Assembly: GCF_905147045.1 (NCBI RefSeq) | Contig: NC_065891.1 | Span: forward strand, 14,455,001-14,519,000 | Length of the DNA stretch: 64,000 nt | Direction: 5' to 3' | Source: Nymphalis io | Lineage: Eukaryota > Arthropoda > Insecta > Lepidoptera > Nymphalidae | Part shown: piece after piece, positions 57,164-64,000 of the stretch | Numbering within the stretch: the first letter of the stretch is position 1 | Layout of the letters: each line of letters opens with the position of its first letter | The notes under the pieces: model-generated | The model's input: only the letters and a program-made list of their open reading frames with translations | Database searches by the model: none | What the model was told of the DNA's origin: nothing | Translations under genes and position numbers: made by a program

Positions 57164-57466
57164 GCTGAGATGGCCTAGTGGTTAGAATGCGTGAATCTTA
57201 ACCGATGATCGTCGGTTCAAACCCGGGCAAGCACCACTGAATTTTCATGTGCTTAATTTATGTTTATAATTCGTCTCGTGCTTGACGGTGAAGGAAAACA
57301 TTGTGACGAAACCTGCATGTGTCTAATTTCATTGAAATTCTGCCACATGTGTATTCTACCAACCCGCATTGGAGCAGCGTGGTGGAATAAGCTCCAAACC
57401 TTCTCCTCAAAAGGGAGAGGAGGCCTTAGCCCAGCATTGGGACGTTAACAGTTTGTTACTGTACTG
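57164..57466 (+). mobile_element. SINE A, full length with TSD (copy A8)
   Basis: Complete copy with A-box 'gatggcctagtgg' and B-box 'cggttcaaacccg'. The TSD is 'tatataaaaa' at 57154-57163 and 57467-57476 (10 bp). Confidence 0.93.
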
Positions 57467-58139
57467 TATATAAAAATCGTTTTTGACTCCAAAACAGTTT
57501 CTAAATTCATCCGCTTATTATATGTTTTTTACGTAAGTCTATGAACTGATTTTGAAGATTGTTTTGCGCTGAGTTTAGTATAGGTCAACGATAGGTATCT
57601 GAATTTCGTTGGTATTACAAATTGTTAAGTTTTTATTTATTTTGGAGCGTGTATTCTGAAGGCATTAATATTATTAACCAATAAATTGTGACAGTACATT
57701 GTAAACCATGACAGTTACTTAGCCGATCAAAACTTAAATATTTTTAACTAATGTGTATTTCAGACCGGACAAACACATTGTTTGTTTTGAATAAGTATTT
57801 ATATCTGGTGCTTCACGCGGTTGCACTCTCGTTAAACGTCACTGCTCCGCCTCAGTTGGTCATAACTTGGTGTTATATAGTCTATGAGAACTGACACAAA
57901 ATGGCCTCATTTTTCGAAATCACACTGATAGTTTCAATATCAAATTCAATAATATCAGTACAGATATAAAGGCAATCTAGTTAGTTCTTAATCGAATTAG
58001 AGTTGATCTAGTTGTTAAAATTAAATAAAAAACAGCTAATAAAGTTTCATCTATTATCATTTTTATAAAGTTTTTCAACTGAATTAAATAAGCTAGTAAA
58101 TTAACTCTACAAAAACATCGTACTCGCATTAATAATTTT

Positions 58140-58390
58140 CAGAGCTCTCGGCAGTAATACGGCGAGCGTATTCAATCGCTCCGGTGGCGGGTAATGGCGC
58201 ACTCTTCATTAGGCCCCGGCGGTCGCTCGTCGCTCGCGGTCGCGACTCACTCACTTTTTAATTACGTCGTAATGATATGAACGTAATCCGCCCGGACTGT
58301 CGACGCGCCTCGCTCTGCGCTCAGTTGGGACGATTTACACGAGGTATCTCGTTGAGTTTTTAATAACGAGCTAGTAGTCAGGCTTTTAAA
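58140..58390. promoter_or_regulatory. CpG-rich block with initiator-like motif
   Basis: A dense CpG stretch ('ccggcggtcgctcgtcgctc', 'gtcgacgcgcctcgctctg') in a very AT-rich region. 'gctcagttgggac' at 58319-58331 resembles the initiator at 13414, which has the same 'cgctcagttg' wording. No coding exon or donor is evident after it. It could be a promoter, an enhancer or a relic. Confidence 0.3.
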
Positions 58391-58565
58391 CAAATTTGTA
58401 AAGTATTTCATTTAACAGTTATATGTTTTTTTAAAGTAAATAGGTAGCAAATAATTCTCTAGCCATCTAGATATTATACGTTTATCTGTAAAATTTAAAG
58501 TTTTTAGTAATTGGATTTTACTAAAGTATAATATTTTAATTTCATTTATATTACATTTATTTAAT

Positions 58566-58710
58566 ACCCTCGTATGTCTAGTGATCTGTTAAGAATACTG
58601 TAGCTTTAGAGGTCCTGAGTTTAAATCCCAGGTCACAAGAAAAAAAAATATAGAAGCCAGGAGATGGAAAGTTGCCAGTGTTAAGCTCCCCGAGGCTTAT
58701 TACTAATTTT
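58566..58710 (+). repeat. tRNA-like SINE (family F), copy F2
   Basis: 'tatgtctagtgatctgtt' (A-box-like) and 'ggtcctgagtttaaatccc' (B-box region), followed by an A-run and 'aagctccccgaggct'. Diverged. Confidence 0.45.
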
Positions 58711-59054
58711 TAAATCTTAATTTTTTTTTTCATTGCCTAAATTTATTGATTTTGTGTTTAGGTCGCTACAAAAATTCATACTATTAAATAAAAAGCTTCG
58801 GTTAAGATTTACGTGTTCGAGCTACTAGACCAGTTCGGATATTGAAACTTACTCATTTATACTAATGTTTAGACTTGTCAAACACATCACGTCTCGTCAA
58901 ACGTCATATTAATTGTGATGGAAACAAAACGTATAATCTCATAGCGAAATTCTCTCGGTGAAAGTTTTATTTTAAAATTATTTTTGTTGCGTTTGATTTG
59001 AAATAGATTTGGAATATTATTTTGATTAAATTATATACTGTATCCAAAAAAAAT

Positions 59055-59115
59055 ACCGACCGCCATGGTGGAATAAGCTTCCAACCTTCTGGGACATTAA
59101 CGAGCTGGCACTTCG
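59055..59115 (+). repeat. SINE A scrap (copy A12)
   Basis: 'atggtggaataagcttccaa' joined directly to 'ccttctgggacattaacg', so the segment between them is deleted. Confidence 0.7.
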
Positions 59116-60242
59116 CTTTTTTTATAAACTATGTTAAATAAATTTAACGGAAAGTATTTTTATATTTATATGGAATATAAATACAAAAATATTTTATTAC
59201 TTCAAAAATTTGAAACGTAAAAGATAAAAACGTCATTTCAAATATCGGTTATATCTGTGAAATAATTATGTAAAACAGTAAGTCTTTACCCGACTACAAT
59301 ATACTATACATATATTGAGTTTTTTTTATATATTTTAATTTATATAAATTATATATAAAAAAATTAATTTGTTGTTCTTTATATCATATAAAGTATGAAA
59401 GACTTTTCAATATCTATAATATAATATCAGTTAGAAAATTTGTATTATAATAAATAAAAAAATAAAAAAGCGTGTATAATCTCTATTTGTGATATTAAGT
59501 TAACAAAGAACTAACAAATATACTATATCTGTGTACTCGACACCCGTGCGATGATCTGCCACTGACAGACGCGCGATCCTGATAATGACGCGCTCAACGT
59601 CCTTACGGTCCATTAGGGAAGCGATACGTCATCTGGAGTTAAGGGATCAAGTGTATTGATTGCACGATAACCTCAGGTGACTCCGAATATCAAGTGATCC
59701 AGTGAAGGTTGCTTGTGTTGTTCGTATTGGGGCTGTAGGACTTGGAACGCATGGCGAAGTTATATATACGCATACAAATCTTAGAGAAATGCTTGTACTA
59801 GAATGAAATAGAAGTTATTGTCGTTAAACATTTACGGGTGTGCCGTGGGGGTAAGAATTATTCGTACGTCACTCTCCCAATCTCCACCGCCGATCTTTAC
59901 TCCCTCGTATGAGCGTGTTGTGTAGCTATATACTATTACAATCATAGGACAATATTTTTGTTTATTAAAGAAACTATTTATTAGCTTTCTTTCACTATAA
60001 ATTATTACAATAAGTATCTATATCGATGTTTCACATCTGCCGGACGTCCCTCGACAGGCGCATTTTTTTATTGCTATGTTGTATACTGAGGTAGAGTAGT
60101 TACAGACACTTTTGATGTGTCCTATCGCACCAGTCATCGGGGAGACCATTTACTAATGCCTACGATAAACGTAAAGAAATAATTCAATACAGTATTTTAG
60201 TATCTATTCCTCCCTCGATGAGTATTTTTCATATCTATACAC

Positions 60243-60324
60243 AGTACATCTGGTATGACAATTTTACAGGTATATAGTACATCTGGTATGACAATCATAC
60301 CTGATGTACTATATACCTGTAAAA
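60243..60324. repeat. 63-nt hairpin with 30-bp arms and an overlapping direct repeat
   Basis: 60262-60291 pairs with 60295-60324 at 29 of 30 positions around a 3-nt loop 'caa'. In addition the 20-mer starting 'agtacatctggtatgacaa' occurs twice (60243-60262 and 60277-60296). The structure probably arose by local duplication and inversion. Confidence 0.9.
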
Positions 60325-60409
60325 CGTAATATCGTCCAAAAAATAATAATTAATATGATGAATTAAACGGCTCACAAAAGTTGGTATAATAATCTTATTA
60401 GGTCTCAGT

Positions 60410-60500
60410 CGCGGCTCGTAACTGTGACCTGCGAGTTACGCGCTTAATCAGCTCTCAGCGGCTTCGAACGAGGCCGCGCTGGCTAATTGCCAGCTTACTC
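60410..60500. other. Balanced-composition block with a TAAT palindrome
   Basis: CpG-containing, with 'gctggctaattgccagc' (60478-60494), a 6-bp-arm palindrome around a homeodomain-type core. Possible regulatory DNA, unproven. Confidence 0.25.
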
Positions 60501-61033
60501 TGACTCCGACACTCGTATTTGATACTTTTATTGGATGAAACTCTTGTTTGATAAGTATTTTATTTTAATATGAAAACACTAATTCAATTTAGTTGGGAAT
60601 ACTTTCGAAACTTATTATTGTTCAATCAAAATAATGTTAACGATCGACTTTTGTACTTAGAAACTTCGGTACGAGTGTGTAACGAGGTTAATTCAAAGAG
60701 TTATTAAAGTAATTTAAGTCCGTCGTACAGTAATTGCCGACACACGCGGTGTGATCAAAATTATTTAATAGTACTCTATTAACTTACTGTACGAAATTAC
60801 GTAAATTTAATAAGGATAATTAAATATTAATTTAAGTAAGATACTCGTGTATTAAAACTTTTAATATTAGACAATGTATCACGATTAAAAATTGTCTAAT
60901 TGTCGTAAAAAACAGCTGTCAAAAATTCAGTCAGCTGTGAAAAAGTCAACATAGGAACATAAAATAATGATTCTAGTTAATTTCCAAATATTTCAAGTAT
61001 GCATATGTAGATATAAGTATGTCGTCGTCATCG

Positions 61034-61305
61034 TATCAGCCTGTGAATGTCTCACTGCTGGGCTAAGGCCTCCTCTCCCTTTTTTGGGGAGAAGGTTTGG
61101 AGCTTATTCCACCAAGCTGCTCCAATGCGGGTTGGTGGATACGCATGTGGTAGAATTTCAGTGAAATTAGACACACGAAGGTTTCCTCACGATATTTTCC
61201 TTCACTGCAAAGCACGAGAAGATTATAATCACAAATTAAGCACATGAAAATTCAGTGGTGCTTGCCCGAGTTTGAACCCACAATCATCAGTTAAGATTCA
61301 CACGT
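61034..61305 (-). mobile_element. SINE A, nearly full length (copy A9)
   Basis: Minus strand, tail to B-box ('gagtttgaaccc'). The A-box end is lost after 'ttaagattcacacg'. A GTC/ATC run at 61021-61033 may be the tail. Confidence 0.88.
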
Positions 61306-64000
61306 TAAGTATTCTATGTTAGTCATCGGTTAAGTATATATAATGTATATATATGCGTAATGTTTTGGCGTAATGACTTCGATGCAATCAAATTAAAACC
61401 GTAATTGTTGCGTGTAATAAAAATATACTTATATGTGTTTAAGATTTTATTATAAATTATTTTTTATAATATTTATCAATCGTATTGAATGCAAACGTTT
61501 ATAAGCATGTCTAATACAACTCTAAATAAATCGTATCTTTAAATAAAAACGTCATTTAAGAAAATAATTGTCTGGTCGCTGGAGATTATATAATTACTTG
61601 GACGCCACAGACGACTTTGAACAGGACGAAACTATAATAAAAGTAAACAATATACTTACATCTAAAGTGCGCATATAAAATGCTTTTTATTTGGATAGAA
61701 AGGTTTCCGAGGAGGAAACCCTTTAAAAAACTACGTTTACGGAAAAAACACCACCACACACAAAGTTGCCATCGTTGTATGTAAATATTATATAAAAAGA
61801 CAAACTAAAAACTTAAAATTATATGATAGCTTAATCACGTCAAAGATAGAAATCAATTTAAATAACAAAACGAATATTTATATATTATATTTTGATATAA
61901 ATTAATTAGCATTGCCTCACTTTGTCTGCAATAATTACTTATTTAGTCCGCTTTAACGTTATATTTTTAAATGTAAAGCGATATAACCTATCAATAAAGA
62001 AGAATCAATGTCCGTTTACATTCAACGAAGATAGTTGTATATGCAGAAAAAAAATGGCCATACTTACATACTTTTTTATGAAATCGCCTTAAAATAAAAA
62101 TGATATAATTAAAAAGATAATAAAAAACATTTATCCGTTTTATTTCCCGTATCGAATCTCAGCACCGCTTAATCCTGCATCACATGGCTTCTTTGAATCA
62201 GATTATGTAATACGGTTAGCCGCCGCCCCCCGTTCGTTTGTATAAACTCCGGCAAAGTTTGGCGCGTGTTAATGGAGTAGGCAAGCAAATACAAGGCTTT
62301 CTCTACACTTTATTACCGACTTCGTTGTAAATGCAATTGTTATTTGAGAACATTCCGTATACTAACTGGGTCAATAGAATACCTCGTGTATTCATTCAAT
62401 TGCTTCAACGTTATATTACGGTCCCAACTTGTTAAGGCGTTTGAGTTGCTATTGTTCTTATTTTAAATGCATGTTAATAAATCTATTTATTAAAATGGCG
62501 TTTAAGATTCAACTAATTAAGATAGATGCGACAGTTTAACAATCGCGTTAATAGAACGTAGCCTTGACACGCCAATACACTGAACCGCACCGCATTAAAA
62601 ATGTCTTGTCATTTTTTAGTATGGTCTAATCTACGCTATGTATGTTTGTGTGTAAGGGGGTATCATTGAGTGTATGAGAGTTACGTACTTTTCTGACTTG
62701 AAAGAAACGTTTTTACTAGGAACGTCTTCTGAACTTAAATGTATCGGATGGTATAAGAGCAACACTTTTTTAGTACCAACTTTCGGGTAGCAAACTCGGA
62801 AAGTATTGTAGCTTCCATTAGACAATTACGAAGAGGGGTTAATCGCAGTCTGCGAACCGTTGCATAAGTTTCCGTTTCTATAAAGGGCAAAATAAAGTTA
62901 GTTCGCAAGTAATGTTACGACTTTTTAGTTTATTAGAAAATAACTAGGCTACTATTTAGTATTTATTATTTAATATTTTGATATTAGAAGTATACATGTG
63001 CGTTGTCGCCTAATGTCGGTTTATTTTTATGGCTGTTATCATCTAAATTTGCCCTCATGTGTTTTTGATCTTACAATTAAATGTATAATATTACATAATT
63101 TGTCACATATTTTGCCAGCAAAAGTCGATTAGATATATATATACATTTTTTATAATTTACATTTAATTCAATACATGACGATACAAAACGCTTTCAAGAG
63201 ACTATTTTGAATAAAATTATCAAAAAAAACAATAAAGATTAATTCTAATATACAATACATATAAACATAAACACAACATAATTTGCAATAATAACAAAAT
63301 TATGTGGTAGGAATAAGGATTCTCCTTGAATTAAATTGTAATTAAGATAATCATTTATAAAATATCGCCGCACAGTAGAACGCTGAATAGAATTCTAAGT
63401 GTTATGAGGCAACCGCAGCTTGATATACGACGATTATCCAGGTCTCAGGTGAGCTGGGCCATCTGGAAACGAGGGACTAATTACCTATAATTAACTCCGC
63501 TCAATTAGCTGAAAGCAGCCTGTCTCCACCCAACACTTGATTGCTTTAAATTGAAATCTAATTGTTTGGGACGAAGACAAGTACACCGTGCTCGTTTCTA
63601 GTTCTGAATCAATTTAAACCTTATCTTAATTTACAGTAAGTAACAATTATAAGCTGCTTAAGTAATTATTTTGAGAATTTACTTCTTAGTTTTATTTAAA
63701 CCGCTTTAAATTATGAAAACAAAACGTAACAAGAAACCTGTGGCACAGCGATAAAATAACTGGTGATCGGATAGTCGTACCGAATCGATGTAATCGAAAT
63801 CGATACCTCCGCAATAAATTGAAAGTTATTTAAATATTCATAGAAATGTAATGTAAATTCAAAACTATTAATTCTGTTGATAGAACTATATTGGCAATTT
63901 TTGTACGAAAATAATTTACGAAAAGGGAACTGTGCAAGATTTTGTTTAAATGTGTTGTCTGTGGCCGTCAGCTACACAAGTAGGTATGACAGGCTCTGAC
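61306..64000. other. No gene seen
   Basis: AT-rich non-coding. 62200-62290 is less AT-rich ('ttagccgccgccccccgttc') with no frame. The minus-strand open frame at 62631-62825 has no motif. Confidence 0.45.
63430..63560. other. Block with clustered TAAT sites
   Basis: 'ggactaattacctataatta' and 'gctcaattagctg' give three homeodomain-type ATTA/TAAT cores within about 35 bp, in sequence less AT-rich than its neighbours. Compare 38041-38190. Confidence 0.25.

Larger units (their letters stand above)
57477..61033. other. Mostly non-coding; possible regulatory blocks inside
   Basis: No open frame of interest. It holds the CpG-rich block at 58140, a SINE head at 58566, a SINE A scrap at 59055 and the hairpin at 60262. 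Less AT-rich patches lie at 59530-59760 and 60410-60500. Confidence 0.45.

Noticed and set aside
60262..60324. MicroRNA precursor
   Set aside because: The loop is only 3 nt and the arms are 30 bp in total, with none of the bulges or flanking stem of a typical pre-miRNA. Kept as an unexplained hairpin.
1..64000. CRISPR arrays, operons, ribosome-binding sites, prophage
   Set aside because: No regularly spaced short repeats and no bacterial gene organisation. The sequence is insect nuclear DNA.

Overview
The window is nuclear DNA of an insect, almost certainly a lepidopteran and probably a nymphalid butterfly. It is AT-rich and gene-poor. It is packed with lepidopteran repeat types: a tRNA-derived SINE that I recognise as Metulj-like (here 'SINE A'), an A-tailed repeat with the phrase 'gaagggtgagtgagccagtg' (here 'family B'), and RTE, R1 and Jockey non-LTR retrotransposons plus a mariner. 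There are no operons, CRISPR arrays or bacterial features. Family names rest on recognised motifs, not on a database search.

Layout. 1-1660: family B, SINE A and two other SINE pieces. 2469-5703: a complete but mutated RTE element on the minus strand with a perfect 12-bp target-site duplication (TSD), next to a decayed R1 element (5845-7140). 9428-11732: family B, a truncated mariner end, SINE A and a dead 1.24-kb mariner. 13419-13628: a likely promoter and first coding exon of an unrecognised gene, ending in a clean splice donor. 14.9-29 kb: mostly non-coding, with scattered SINE and family B copies, a Jockey 3' end (18961-19351) and two diverged duplicated non-coding segments. 29213-30270: an R1 remnant and a 106-bp RTE 3' end. 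31372-34797: a 3.4-kb Jockey element, minus strand. 35115-35780: the only recognisable host-type coding sequence, the C-terminal two thirds of a cytosolic 5'-nucleotidase III (NT5C3/UMPH-1 family), minus strand. 36.4-48.3 kb: SINEs, family B and a LINE 3' end (43590-44536). 48634-50961: a 5'-truncated RTE with an uninterrupted 771-codon ORF and a perfect 12-bp TSD, followed by two SINEs. 52.1-53.5 kb: a nest of R1 3' ends, an unidentified 154-bp insert with a 9-bp TSD and a 33-bp-arm palindrome, all inside or beside one family B copy. 53.5-64 kb: non-coding DNA with a CpG-rich block near 58.2 kb, a 63-nt hairpin at 60.26 kb and homeodomain-type TAAT clusters.

How it fits together. Most recognisable sequence is mobile DNA, and its layers can be ordered from nesting and TSDs. 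Autonomous LINEs (RTE, R1, Jockey) would have supplied the reverse transcriptase, and SINEs with RNA polymerase III boxes are their likely passengers. Host content is limited to the 5'-nucleotidase exon or retrocopy, the 13.5-kb first exon and possible regulatory DNA. I found no clearly new multi-gene system. The best leads are the nucleotidase fragment, the 13.5-kb first exon, the paired hairpins kept in three R1 3' ends, RTE ORFs whose stop codon is the first unit of the tail, and several near-perfect fold-backs.
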